64,000 bases of DNA, taken from Zea mays. Lineage: Eukaryota; Streptophyta; Magnoliopsida; Poales; Poaceae. The notes under the pieces are model-generated. The model was not told the DNA's origin. It made no database searches and was given only the letters and a program-made list of their open reading frames with translations. The stretch is taken from the NCBI RefSeq assembly GCF_902167145.1, contig NC_050104.1:99707849-99771848 (forward strand), in the 5' to 3' direction. The position numbers and the translations under genes are program-made. Shown here in pieces: positions 11,462 through 22,593 of this stretch (positions are counted from its first letter, which is position 1; each line of letters opens with the position of its first letter).

Positions 11462-12592
11462 GTGATAATAGAAGGGGAGTTATACAAACGTGGAGTTTGT
11501 TCTCCATTGCTCAAATGTTTATCTAGAGCTGAAGGTATAGAATTGATGAAGGAAATACACGCAGGCCTGTGTGATTCTCACATCGGATCTAGGCCTTTGC
11601 TAGGGAAAGTTTTTCGTCAAGGATTTTATTGGCCGAAGGCAGCTTCGGATGCAACAGAATTAGTCCAAAAATGCGAAGGCTGTAAAAAATGTGCAAGAGA
11701 TCAAAAACAGCCTTCGTCTTTGACTCAATTAATACAGCCCACTTGGCCGTTGCAAAGGTGGGGCCTCGATTTGCTAGGCCCACTTCCACCAGCACAAGGA
11801 AATCTAAAATATGTTGTGGTGGCAGTGGAATATTTTTCTAAGTGGATTGAGGCGAAATCTTTAGCCACAATAACTTCGGTCACTGTTCAAAATTTTTTCT
11901 AGCAAAATATTGTCTGTCGTTTCGGAGTGCCGAAGGCTATTACTGTGGACAACGGAACACAGTTTGATGTCGAAGCTTTCAAAGAGTTTTGTGAACAAAT
12001 TGGCACAAAGATTCATTTTGCATCGGTTAGGCATCCGGAGTCAAATGTACTTGTCGAAAGAGCTAATGGCATTATAATGACAGGAATAATGAAGTTAATC
12101 TTCAATCAGCCCAGGGGAAAGTGGCCAGATGAATTAATCAAAGTGGTGTGGAGCCACAACACAACAATGTCAAGGTCAACGGGCTTTACACCATTTAAAT
12201 TGCTGTTTGGTGACGAAGTAATAACCCCAGAAGAAGCTAAAGCGGGATCAATAAGAACAGTGGCTTCGGCAGAGGACGAAGTTGATTATTCTATGGCAAA
12301 AGATGCTATAGAAGGGATCAGACTTCAGGCTGTGGAGAATATCAATAAATATCAAGCCGAAATAATAAAATGGCGTGACAGAAAAGTTCGGTTAAAAAAT
12401 ATCAAGCCAGGACACTTGGTACTTCGGAGAGTTGTCAACCCAGATACAGTAGGCAAGCTACAGTTAAAGTGGGAAGGACCTTTTCTGGTAGTATCTTCGT
12501 CAAGACCCGGTTCTTACAGATTGAAGGATATGGACGACAACGACATTCCTAGATCTTGGAATGCAGATGAGCTTCGACGATATTATGTGTAG
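11462..12592 (+). pseudogene. pol: Pol: integrase of element A (one internal stop)
   Basis: The integrase starts with an HHCC zinc-binding region (EIHAGLCDSHIG ... CEGCKKCARDQ). The catalytic core has Asp in RWGLDLLGPLP, Asp in ITVDNGTQFD and Glu in LVERANGIIM, so the DDE triad is intact. The C-terminal part (LQLKWEGPFLVVSSSRPGSY, ending ELRRYYV-stop at 12592) is the usual Tat end. There is no chromodomain, as expected for Tat. One TAG (11900-11902) breaks the core, apparently from TGG or CAG. Confidence 0.92.
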
Positions 12593-13551
12593 CTTGATGT
12601 AATCTTTTTTATTTTTTATTTTCTATTTTTCCTATGGCACCCTTTTCCTTTCCAAAGGGGGAGAAAGGTTTTTAATGGGGCCATAGCATGTAATTTCTCT
12701 TTTTCTTATTTCAGCTCTACAAGAGCAATATCTCCCAAAGATGTAAATGTAAAAACTGAGCATGCACCATCGAGTGCAAAGAGAAAAGAAAAAACAGGGA
12801 GAAGCTCGAAAGATGTCCCTAAGGGGATGCAGAGCACGACGAAGGTACAAAAAGTCATTCCTAAGGGAGCGCAGCGTAAGTTTTCTGCTCAAAAGTCGTT
12901 CCTGCGGGGATGCAGAGCTTACAGCGAAAAGTCAACGTTGATTCCACCGAAATATAAGGCGAAGCGCGAAAAGTCAATGCGATACCGCCGAAATAGAAGG
13001 CGAAGAAGTTCAAAAGACGTTCCTAAGGGAATGCAGAACTTACAGCGAAAAGTCAGCGCTGATACACCGAAAAATAAGCGGTGAAGCCGAAAAATAAACG
13101 GCAAAGAGACTTTGGTTGTTCCTAAGGGAACAAAGGCTTTGTTTATGGCTTCGTATGTGTGGGTTTGGACATTCATTTGCACGATACATTACATCATACA
13201 TTTGCATTCATAAACATTCATTTAGACATACATAAGATCATCATCATCATAACATAAACAGTTACTTCGGTTCTAAAGAGAAGGCTTCGGAAAAAAAGAA
13301 GCAGTTTTATGCTTCGCTGTGTACGAAAAGAAGGGAAGGTGTTTTTCGCCTTCGACTCAAAAATGCTAATTTCGTTCATATCAAAGCACTTTATACATTG
13401 ATGGAAAGGTAAGAATATATTACAAGGTATGGACAAGGTCCACGAAGTAAATTCTAATTACATCATTCTTTACACAAATTATTACAAGAGTTTTTAGAGT
13501 TTTTTCTATAGACTATTCAAGCTTCGTCTGTGTCCATGGAGCTTCGTCTTT
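12593..13551 (+). other. Spacer between pol and the antisense gene, with tandem repeats
   Basis: This noncoding region lies between the sense pol end and the stop of the antisense gene. Position 12788-13140 holds degenerate repeats of about 45-60 bp built from 'gttcctaaggg(g)a', 'tgcagagctta' and 'cagcgaaaagtca'. The same words occur in B at 54294-54620. At 13333 the sequence GGGAAGGTGTTTTTCG occurs, repeated at 16823. Grass Tat/Ogre elements are known for variable tandem repeats here. Confidence 0.7.
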
Positions 13552-13584
13552 TTACTCCTCAGCTTCGGCCTCGGCTTCGTCATC

Positions 13585-13658
13585 CTGTACATATTAAAGT
13601 ACTGTAAGCAAAATTCAATTTTGAAGGAAGAGGTAAGTACAAGGTATGATTTTGTTAC
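13585..13658 (-). other. Predicted intron 2 of antisense gene A (74 nt)
   Basis: On the minus strand: CTTAAGCCA then GTAACAAAATC ... TATGTACAG then GATGACGAAGCC. GT-AG ends keep the frame (phase 0) and join exon 2 (...SHLKP) to an acidic tail D-D-E-A-E. Inferred from sequence only. Confidence 0.55.
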
Positions 13659-14357
13659 TGGCTTAAGGTGACTTCGAGCTTCATCACTAGCTTTGCTTCG
13701 TCCACCTTTTGTCCATACCAATTTTATAAATCTATTTGCTATGCTTCGGACAAGGTTGGGAATGTTATCCAAATCTGCTGGTGATAAGTTGAAATTGGGT
13801 CTATTGATAATCTTTCAGTGTTTGCAGCCAGACTTCAGAAAGGCAACAACTGTGCCCCGAGAAGCTACCAGGGCACATAAGTCACCATGTCCAGCTATAA
13901 CTTCGTCATGGTCATCAATTTCACCTTCGATATGCTCGAAGGCACCTGGCAGGTCTTCAGCCAAAGGAGTAAATTTCTCGCTGCTGGCTCCAACAAAATA
14001 GAACACCTGCTTCAACCGTTGAACGCATCGATTGCTGAATTCCAGACATTTATTCTGAAGGCTTGTCAATGATTTTTTTCAAATCTGAACTTTTTTGGAC
14101 TTCGACCTCAAATTTTGCATTAAGCTTCTCCTTTTCTTCTTCGAAGTTTTCTGATTGAGAGAGAAGCTTCGTATTTAATTATGTTATTTTAGCTTCGGCT
14201 GTCGCCAGCAAGCCTTCCGTTGTCTGAAGTTCGAAGTCTTTCTTTTCAATAGTAGCTGATTGCTCTTTTATTTTGCTCTCTAAATTTTCAATTATAACCT
14301 CGTGTTTTTATCTTCCAAGTCCTGCTGCATTTTCAAAGCTTTGCTCAGCAGCATACT

Positions 14358-14457
14358 CTGCACACAAACAACCTTCGTCAGAACACATCTTCGTTACTAA
14401 AAACAATAAAAGTCAGAGAAAAGTTGTTTATCTTGAAATTGGAATAAAATAAACTAC
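14358..14457 (-). other. Predicted intron 1 of antisense gene A (100 nt)
   Basis: The 3' site is strong: a branch-like TTCTGAC, then TTGTTTGTGTGCAG, then AGTATGCTGCTG. The exon after it (SMLLSKALKMQQDLED) aligns residue for residue with the exon after intron 1 in B (GLILSNALRAQKDAED). The 5' site (TCA / GTAGTTTATT) is less certain because exon 1 is frameshifted nearby. Confidence 0.55.
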
Positions 14458-16634
14458 TGACGATGTGCTGTCGTCGGTAGCGGCTGATATCTGTTTCGAG
14501 CTTTGGGAAACCGATACTCTTTGATAGAGTACCGATAACCTTTGCACCAGTTTGATCCCGCACGCAGCCCAACCTTTCGTCATCAATGCCGATATCCGCA
14601 AGATATTGCATATTCTTTTAGCTCTTCTTTTTCAGCCTTTGTCAGTTCTTGACCAACTAAGTTTTGAAAGATAAAAGCTTCATCTTCCGAAGGGTCTTCG
14701 GCTATTTCTTTCTCTCTCTCGGGCTCTGAGACCGTAATCTCTTCGGTGGCTGCGACAGCCTCTTCTGCGGCAGCTTCTTCCGCGGCCATGTTTAATAGTA
14801 TTTTATCTATATCAGCAACCATGCTTTCTAAATTAATATCTTTGGCTCCGGCAGCTTCGACATTTGTAGCTTCAGTAGTTGCTGTGCTCTCAACAGCTGG
14901 GGCCTTCGGAGCTGAAGCTTGTGGTGGTGTCCCTTCGATGGCTTCTGTCACTGTAATGATTCTTTGCTTCTTTGGCCTAGCCGCCTTCTTCATTTTCGCG
15001 GGCTCCTTGTCCTTCTGAAAAAGCTTCGTCAGATGTGGCCCTAATGGACTCAACTTGACAGGCAAGGATTCAGTCATTATCTTTAAAATTTCCTCCACAT
15101 CGATGGTAGAGGGTGATGCAGCAGTCTCTTCTTCTTTGTTAATTGCTTTTTGCTTCGGAGTCAAAGCTTTTCTCTTCTTTGAAACACCTATTTTTGGCTC
15201 AGGCTCCAGCTTTTTCTTCTTTGGTTGTTCTTCATCGTCTTTATTCAGAGCACCAACTACTCTTTTCCTCTTTTGGCCTTAGGCATCCTTGTCTAGCCGC
15301 TCGTAGTTAGGGTACTCAAAATCCAGAGCATCCATTACTCGATTTAACCTCCGCTTCGGATGAGTGCCGAAGGCTGCAGTCATCAATTGGTCTTCTTTTT
15401 TAGAATAATTTCCCAGTATTTCATTGCACATTACTTCAATTGTATCCAGCCACTCTTGGCAAGGCACTTTGAAATGTTTCTTGAATTTGTAATAGTAAGG
15501 CAACCGAACAAACTCCCCCTTCTTCTTTTCCTCCTTCAGCTTCGGCATTTCCCACTCCTTCAAAGTTGGGAACACTCTGAAGGCCAAAAATTCTTGCACT
15601 AGGTCCCTAGTGCCAATATGATCTGCAATAACTCGAAATTCAGCCAAGACAATTTGGCTCGGACTCCCAGCTGTCATATTGCACTGGGGCCTGGTCTCTT
15701 CGAAGGTCAATTCTAACGGACTCTGGACTAGCTTCTCTTTCTCTTCGTCAACTTTGACATAGAACCACTCAGATTTCCAGCCAGCTGGCCACTTGCTTCG
15801 GTAGCTAATTACTGGAAATTTTGTATTCTTGCGATAGGCAAAGTTGTAGCAGCCAAAATTTTCATGTAGCCCATCTCCTTTAGCCTTCGTCTGATAATGC
15901 AGCTCGTGTATCCGGCAGAAGCCTACACCAAATGGCTCCACTCCTTGGCTTCGGAGAGCCCAGATGTAAACGCTAAGCCTAACGATAGCGTTAGGAGTTA
16001 GCTGATGAAGGTAAATCCCAAACTTATTCAGTACATCAGCGATCATCTTGTTCAAAGGAAATCTCAAACCAGCCTTGAAAAAACTTTTGAAGACCACTAC
16101 TTCATCCTTTCTTTGCTTCGGAGTAGTCTCTTCCCCACCGAAACGAACTAGCTCTTTTTTCGCTTCACTGAAATAACCCAATTTCATCATCTTAGGCAGA
16201 TCATCTTCGGAGATAGTGGATTTCCCGAAATCCAGATGGCTGGGTTTACTTGGCACTGCGCTATAATCATCTTCAGACTCAGTCTCCTCAACATCAGCTT
16301 GCTCTGTTTCGGCGACAGGTGCTTCCTCCGATGTTACCAGCCCAGACCGCTTCATCGCTTCTGAAATCAGAACAGTCTCAGTAGCTTCAGTTTCATCTCC
16401 CTCACTACCAACTCTGGCAGTGGAACAAATTCTTGCCATTTGATTATGAATTTCTTGAAATTTTTATTGTTGACTTTTTTGATTTTTCCGAAGCTCTTCC
16501 TCTTGTGACGAAGCAGAATCAAAAGTGGTGCTTCGTTTGAGCACGATGATCAAGCTTCGGCCATGGTTAAATTTTTGGCAGCAAAACAGTGCAATAGCAA
16601 TGAATGCTGTGGTAACTTCACACCTACCTGTCTG

Positions 16635-16642
16635 TTTATATA
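16635..16642 (-). promoter_or_regulatory. TATA box for the antisense gene of element A
   Basis: The minus strand reads CTATATAAACAG about 195 nt upstream of the ATG at 16439. It lies between the gene and the PPT, outside the LTR. B has TATAAATAC in the equivalent place (58451-58459). Confidence 0.55.
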
Positions 16643-16910
16643 GTGCCGTAGGTGGGAAGGTGAATCGTCAAGGTCTCCCGCACCGAACAAACAGTCACCC
16701 GCACTCGCTGAACGGTGGGCCACAGGGTCCGAGAGGGTGAATCGTCAGGGCGCGCGTAACTGCTGCAAGATGGAGCCACCTCGAGCGCGGATTATTTTAA
16801 TCGTTTCTCGCCAACGAGCTCAGGGAAGGTGTCTTTTGGATCTTCGACATCCCGAAGCCTAGAAGACTTTTTCACGGATCAAGCTCGTTACGAAAAACGA
16901 TCTAGCACCG

Positions 16911-16922
16911 CGAAGGGGCTAC
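16911..16922 (+). other. Polypurine tract of element A
   Basis: CGAAGGGGCTAC lies directly before the 3' LTR (TGTTGG at 16923). B has GCGAGGGGCTAC at the same place. It is the primer for plus-strand DNA synthesis. Confidence 0.75.
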
Positions 16923-17554
16923 TGTTGGGGGTATGCTTCGTAGCCGAAGATCCTAAAGAAAGGGAACACCTTCGGCAGATCCTATCGGAAGCAACGCCGA
17001 AGCTATCACCTATAAAGCTTTGACACAGTGACAGATCTCAAGACGAAGGGGTGAACCGACTTAAAGATGAAATGACTTAAAAGACCCGCGATGTTTTGTG
17101 TCATTATTGTAGTCGATTGTAAGGGGCATAAATGTAATTTTACACAGGCTGTGCCCTGTGCCTATAAATAGATGAACAGTACCCCTGTACTGTTCACGCA
17201 ATCTTGTAGCTGCTGACACATTACGCTGGAGTTATTGCTTTCTGCCAGGACGAAGGTATAAATGTACCTAAATATTATGTTTTAATATTTGAATTCATAT
17301 AACAAAATATGTGAGTAATGTTATCTATTTTTAATATATCTTTCTATAATGTTTCATGTTTTACATTTTATTTCATATTGTTTTACGAGTCTGATCACGA
17401 AGGTGTGACCTTCATGATATTTTGCTCATGGCCTTCGTCCGAAGCTCATTAAATCATTGGGGAGATAATGCTTCAGCGGACGAAGGGCATTAATACTTAA
17501 CATTTTATGTTACCTTGTTCTTAATTCGAAGCATTTCAGAACAAGTCCCTAACA
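16923..17554 (+). repeat. 3' LTR of element A
   Basis: 632 bp, TGTTGGGGG...CCTAACA, followed by TSD AGTCC. About 14 substitutions against the 5' LTR were counted by eye, mostly transitions, with no indels. The LTR TATA is at 17163. Confidence 0.95.
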
Positions 17555-19363
17555 AGTCCATATCTCTCTCGTTTTAACTCCAAATTAGTCCATTCCAATT
17601 GCATTAAACATAATATTATCTTTTATCATCTGGTAACTTTATTTTGTTATGAAACATAGGTTAAAATTATGCATTTAATTTGTCTTATATCTAACACTTA
17701 ATTCTTTAGAAAATCATAACTCTTTAACCGTAACTCCGAATTCAGTGGTCCTCGAACCTACAATCTCGTAGCAGCGCATAACATATTCTTACGTTGTTTC
17801 TTCTCCTGTTTGGTGTATTGTTATTTTATGTACTCCTTGTCTATTTGTATGTTTTTCTACGAGTAGCAGTGAGGTCACGAGAATCTGAAGACCAACTTGG
17901 TACCTGAGAATCTCGAGTCTAAGGCAAGTTGTGCCCTTGATCACTTTTCCCTTTACCCAATAATGTTCCAGTTAATCACTGTGACATGCTCAGGTTAATT
18001 TGATGGGACTTAATAGATTTCCCTAGATTTGTTTATCCTACACCTTGTTTACCACTGAACTTTTGGGTAGTTTTGCTATTGCTCTACCTGGTTTTGGGAA
18101 ATTAATGTTACATTTTGATCATGTTCCAGTTATGCTATTGTTTTAATTATTGTTCATGAAAAGATCATTGTGTTAATTGGAACATGGAGCTTAACTTGAG
18201 ATATCCGTGCTAGCACAAGGATTGAATGGGACGCCCTTGGCTGACTAATTAGGAAAGCTAGTGGATGACTACCTTACCCGAAAGGGGCATGGGCGGTAGA
18301 GGAGCTGCGTATAGGAAGGTTCTCAGGTCGATCATGCTGCGATGGCTTTTTGGACAAGGGATTCCTATATTGCCCTTCTCATAAATCGTAGCGGGTTTTC
18401 TGAAGCTAGTGGAACTTTGTAAAGGCCTCATAGTGGACCCCTATCCATTCACCTCGGAAGTGTCTAAGGGCCTTGCAAACCCTGGCTAGACGGGATACAC
18501 GTCTTGTGGGTAAAGGGCGCATCCTCCGTTGAGTGTAAAACCGGTATATCAGCCGTGCTCACGGTTAAGAGCAACATAGGGCTCTCGCAAGATTAAATTA
18601 TGGAACTAAACTTAATATGTCATATGCATTGCATCGCGGGTGTTATTATTAATTTTGATCTCTTATTTATTTGGTTTGGTATCTACTTATACTTAGTAAC
18701 TGCTAATAATTTTTTGACCAACTCTAAAAGCAATGCTCAGCTTTAACCATCTCCTTTGGTAAGCCTTACACTTCACATGAGCCCCACTGTAAGTGAGCTC
18801 ATGCACATTATTCCCCACAACTTGTTGAGTGATGAACGTATGTGAGCTCACCCTTGTTGTACTCACATCTCCCTAGGTCAAGAACAGGTACCACAGGATG
18901 AGTCGTATGGAGGATGCTATGATGAGTTCGTGAGTGGTCTAGGCCGTCGTCTCCCAGTCAACTATGGTTGCTAGATTTTTGTCTTCGTATGATGTAATTA
19001 TTTATCTATTTTGTATAGAACTTCTATTATATAGTAAAGATGTGAGATTCGTTTTTGTACCATGAGTCATCATATGTGTGAGACTTGATCCTAGCACAGA
19101 TGTGAGTCACGCCCGGGTTTGGACCCCTAAATCCGGGTGTGACAACTTCTGACTTGCCTTTCCATGGGGCACCAGACCTGTCCGTTGCAGCATCAGACCT
19201 ACCATGTGTCAGCTAGCCATTGAGATGTCCATTAAGGCCGATGTAGCCATTGGACTTGATAGTCGGGTGCATCATCAGACTAGGCCAGTGTGCTAGGCAA
19301 CGGAAATCGCGTCTGTAGAGCTCTCTGGAACTTTGACCCGGTGTGCCAAGCCACCGAAGTGCC

Positions 19364-20004
19364 TATTGGCACCAACTAACACGTGGTCATGTGGGCCCAA
19401 ACACTCGGGAAAGAGAGAACTCTGGTGCTCAACAAAATAGTAAACATGGAATTGTAGTGTCTTGATAAGTGTGTCTCATCAATGTACAGTGCGGGAGTAT
19501 TTATAGGTAACCAGGTAGGTGGGTGTGCCCTCCTAAGTACAGTTATGCCCTCGATTACCTGCTACAACTCCAGAATATTCCCCCTTACGTGGTCATTACA
19601 GCGATGTTAAGTACATCCTGATCAAATACACTACAAACTCTACCCCAAGGAGGGGCTAACAAATGGGCCCGAATGACAGCAGAACGTGGCCTAGGCCCTG
19701 CCGTTGGGCGGCGTGGCCCTCGCCCACGCATGGCAACCTTCGCCCTATGATGCCAGGTCTTCGACCTTGCCAAGGCTGTCATTGTTCGGAACTGTCCGAG
19801 CCGGCGGGGTCGCCTTCACGAAGCTACAAGGAGCCCCCCTTTTAAACGGTGTAGCCCTTCGCTTCGATGTCTTCGCTAGTTCTAGATGAAGACCTCGATT
19901 CCGATACCGATCGAGGTACCCTCCGCTTCCTATATCTACTATAAAACCTATTCAATTGGTGTTAAAGAAAGCTGATCGAGGGGTGTACGACCTTTGCTCC
20001 AACA
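19364..20004 (-). mobile_element. Solo LTR of an unnamed element inside H's 3' LTR
   Basis: On the minus strand it starts TGTTGGAGCAAAGGTCG, and it contains CCTATAAATACTCCC as a TATA box. The other end is TA (for CA) at 19364. The flanks are GTGCC / ATGCC (19359-19363 and 20005-20009), one mismatch. Removing it brings H's LTR to the expected 1.27 kb, which supports these ends. Its 641-bp length is like the LTRs of A and B, but I cannot name the family. Confidence 0.55.
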
Positions 20005-20289
20005 ATGCCTCTGCAGGCCTCTCTAGAATTTAGGTCTAGTGCACCTCAGACAACTGTTCTTGGTCTTGTTTCTTGCTTTTATTCTCCAAATAAAATTGAC
20101 TCTCTCCAAGAGTGTTCCAATTACGTAGACAAATATTTCTAGTGACTTTCCAACCAGTCTAAGTTATGTAACTTTAATTATTTGATTCTTGCATACACAC
20201 ACTTAATAAACATGTTAGTCCGTAGTGTTGTGTTGGTCATTAATCACCAAAACGTTTATAGAAATGGCTCAAGCCACATTTGCTTTTCA

Positions 20290-21291
20290 ATATCCCCTTT
20301 TTGGTGATTGATGCCAACACAACCAAAGCAAATATAATATGACTAACTTAAAGACTTGATTGCTACTTAAGATAGGTTCATAGCATATAAATTAAAATGT
20401 AGAATAAAATTAGGTGTAAGTCTTAGCAATTTTTAGCATATTTGGACCATATGAGCCATCACTTGTCTTTTTTATTTTGAAAATTAAGTCTCCTCTTTGC
20501 TATCAAGAGAGTTTTCACAAACCAATTGATAGTTCACATACTAATTGATAGAATTACAGAAACTAAAAAACTTTTTAAAACATAAGTGGTGGATTGGTCC
20601 ATTTGCTTTGGCCTCTTATTTCCCCCCTTTGGCATGAAACACTAAAAATGGAAAAAATGGCCTTTGTCATTACTCATAAGGTAGCTCAAGATTAAATATG
20701 ATTAATGAAATAAGAATCGAGACAAAGGGTCTTTGATACCAAAAATACAGTGGAAGCGCTTTCCCTTGCTTGAAATCTCCATTTCCCTTTCAAATAGAGA
20801 CTACACACATAATAATCTTGAAAACATGATTAGTCTCAAAAGTTCAAATTGTAGACTATACTCCTCCTAAATGTGTGCATACAAGTGTCGAATACTTGTC
20901 TAACTTATGCACTTGGACTTGTAAGGTCCAAGAATGATTTTCTACAATTTAAACCTTGGTACAAGCAAGATATGAATAAATGGAATTGTACCAATTGAAA
21001 GAGTAATTGTTGGTCAAAGGTATAAAAAGTAAGCAATGTGTGCAGTAATTCAATCCACGTTGCAAGAATGAAGAATATCTAGTTCACTCTAAGCTAAAAA
21101 ATGATTTTCATCTAAAGGCTTGGTGAAGATATCAGCTACTTGTTTACGGGTGCTCACATGATCTATAAATATATCTCCCCTTTGTGAGTGATCTCTCAAA
21201 AAGTGATACCAGATGTCTATGTACTTAGTGCATCCATGATCAATAGGATTATCAGCCATTCGAATAACAGTCTCATTGTCACATAGGAGGG
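20290..21291 (-). pseudogene. Copia H: C-terminal RNase H and 3' noncoding region
   Basis: On the minus strand from 21291 the frame reads L-C-D-N-E-T-V-I-R-M, then a T-K-Y-I-D-I-W-Y-H-F stretch, then V-A-D-I-F-T-K-P. These are the end motifs of Ty1/copia RNase H. About 0.8 kb of noncoding 3' region follows. At 20290-20303 lies a polypurine tract (minus AAAAAGGGGATAT) directly before the LTR. Element J's LTR interrupts the RNase H codons at 21292, with TSD GAGGG. The rest of RNase H continues at 22594 and again at 29605. Confidence 0.75.
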
Positions 21292-22593
21292 TGAAAGTCG
21301 CCTAGAGTGGGGGGTGGAATAGGCGAAACATGAAATTATAAACTTTGAACATGCACTTCACTCGAGGTTAGGATTAGAAACAAATAATAGTGAATACGGA
21401 GTGCGGAAGATAGTTCTTCTTGCTATGAGTTGCTCAATCAATACGGATAACTTTGGGAGCTAACTCAAAAGATTGTGAGCAACATAACTTTTAGAGAGAG
21501 GGGAGAGGGAAGAAACAAATCGAATGGTGATGATCAACACAAATGAACACGATGATTTGTTTCCCGAGGTTTGGTTCCAATGAACCTACTACCCGTTGAG
21601 GAGGTCGCAAAGGCCGAGTCTATTTCAACCCTTTCCCTCTCTCAATCGGTCACCTAGACCAGTTGAGTGCTTCTTCTTAATCTCAAGGGTCACAAAGACC
21701 CCGCAAGGATCACCACACACTTAAATGTCTCTTGCTAGCTTTACAAATCACTTAGAAAGTTTAGAGAGAGATGAAGAAATCACACCAAGCAACAAGAGCA
21801 ACAAATGAAACACAAATCACCTTGTCTCAAGTCACTAATCACTTTTGATCACTTGACTTAATTGTGGCACTTGGAGAGGATTTGGAGGCTTTGAATGTGT
21901 CTTGGAATTGATCCTTTGCTCTTATATTGAATGTAGAGAGTGGAAGGCTTGGATGCATTCAATGGAGGTGGTTGGGGGCTATGTATAGCCCCAACCACAA
22001 TTCTAGTTGTTGGCTGTGCTTTCTGTCGACGGGCACACCAGACAGTCCGGTGCGCACTAGACACTGCACTGTTCATTGTTCGATGCATGCCACGTCAGCT
22101 GTCCGTTGGTGTTTGTAGCAGTCAACCGTTGGATCTGACGCTACCTAGAAAGTCCGGTACACACTGGACAGTCTTGTGCCCTGACAGATTCTGACCTTCT
22201 GGCGGTTTCTGACCATGTGGCAGTCCAGTAGGATTCGACCGTTGCGAAGATGACCATTGGCTCACCGTACAGTCCGGTGCACACCGGACAATCCGGTGAA
22301 TTTTAGTCGTGGAGCTCTGAGTTTTCCCAAGAGCGTCCAATTTGCTAGGCGCTAGCCTGGGCACCGGACACTGTCCGGTGCACACCGGAGAGTCCAGTGC
22401 ACCTCAGGCTGGTGCAATCCTAAATTGCCCCATACTTATAGAATTGGCAAGGGTCATTTTCCTTATATGTGTATGTGAACTTTATGCACCTGAGAAAATA
22501 TCAACTAGGAAAACATAGTTAGTCCATAAGGTTTGTGATGGTCGTCAAAGACCAAAATTGATTATAGGACATGGTTGTGGCCATTTCCTTTCA
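21292..22593 (-). repeat. LTR1 of J (1302 bp, solo LTR configuration)
   Basis: Minus strand TGAAAGGAAATGG ... to TTTCA. It has GAGGG on both sides (21287-21291 and 22594-22598), the signature of a clean insertion or solo LTR. It contains several short 'accggacagtccggtg'-type palindromes around 22030-22400, a common feature of maize copia LTRs. Confidence 0.85.

Larger units (their letters stand above)
13552..16439 (-). pseudogene. Antisense three-exon gene of element A (PF04195-like plus coiled coil)
   Basis: The gene is read from 16439 to 13552. Exon 1 starts ATG at 16439. Residues about 115-170 (FKSFFKAGLRFPL, LHQLTPNAIVRL) resemble the Pfam 'putative gypsy type transposon' family (PF04195). 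The domain continues to residue about 380 (MDALDFEYPNYERLD). A Lys/Glu/Ala-rich middle follows. TAA at 15279-15281 breaks the frame, then the same frame reopens to 14583. The predicted intron 1 is 14457-14358 and exon 2 starts SMLLSKALKMQQDLED (coiled coil). Intron 2 is 13658-13585. Exon 3 is ten acidic codons ending TAA at 13552. Frameshifts near 14600, 14290 and 14090 make it a pseudogene. It is homologous to 55088-58321, and such antisense genes are reported for Grande-type elements. Its function is unknown. Confidence 0.8.
7971..17554 (+). mobile_element. Tat-lineage Ty3/gypsy element A (pol plus antisense gene, gag deleted)
   Basis: This 9584-bp element has two 632-bp LTRs and a perfect TSD AGTCC (7966-7970 and 17555-17559). 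The internal order is PBS, a 20-codon gag remnant, protease-RT-RNase H-second RNase H-integrase on +, a repeat spacer, a spliced gene on -, PPT. The second, archaeal-type RNase H and the extra 3' gene place it in the Tat lineage (Grande / cinful / RIRE2 type). By eye the two LTRs differ at about 14 of 632 sites. At the often-used grass rate of 1.3e-8 this suggests somewhat under 1 My. Nearly all of gag is gone, so it cannot make particles alone. Confidence 0.9.
6152..19144 (+). mobile_element. 3.4-kb Tekay-like solo LTR split by element A
   Basis: The LTR begins TGTAATACCC and ends CCGGGTGTGACA, the classic ends of grass Tekay/Del chromovirus LTRs. It is flanked by a perfect duplication ACTTC (6147-6151 and 19145-19149). 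Without element A and its TSD it is 3404 bp, which matches the C LTR (about 3.4 kb). It shares many blocks with C, for example the 'ggaacatggagcttaacttgagatatccgtg' region near 18180 and near 51820. No internal region remains. Confidence 0.8.
4218..20289 (-). repeat. 3' LTR of copia element H, interrupted three times
   Basis: The left end (TGATACTCACCTAGAGGGG) matches the left end of the J-type LTRs at 21292 and 28348. The right end TTTTCA abuts a polypurine tract on the minus strand. Removing the insertions at 4734-5881, 6152-19144 and 19364-20004 with one TSD copy each leaves about 1275 bp, close to the 1257 and 1302 bp of the two J LTRs. That size match supports all the assigned boundaries. 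Confidence 0.75.

Noticed and set aside
13552..16439. Reading the antisense gene as an envelope gene
   Set aside because: There is no signal peptide or clear transmembrane segment. The protein is charged and coiled-coil rich. The only hydrophobic stretch in B's frame lies in the predicted intron.
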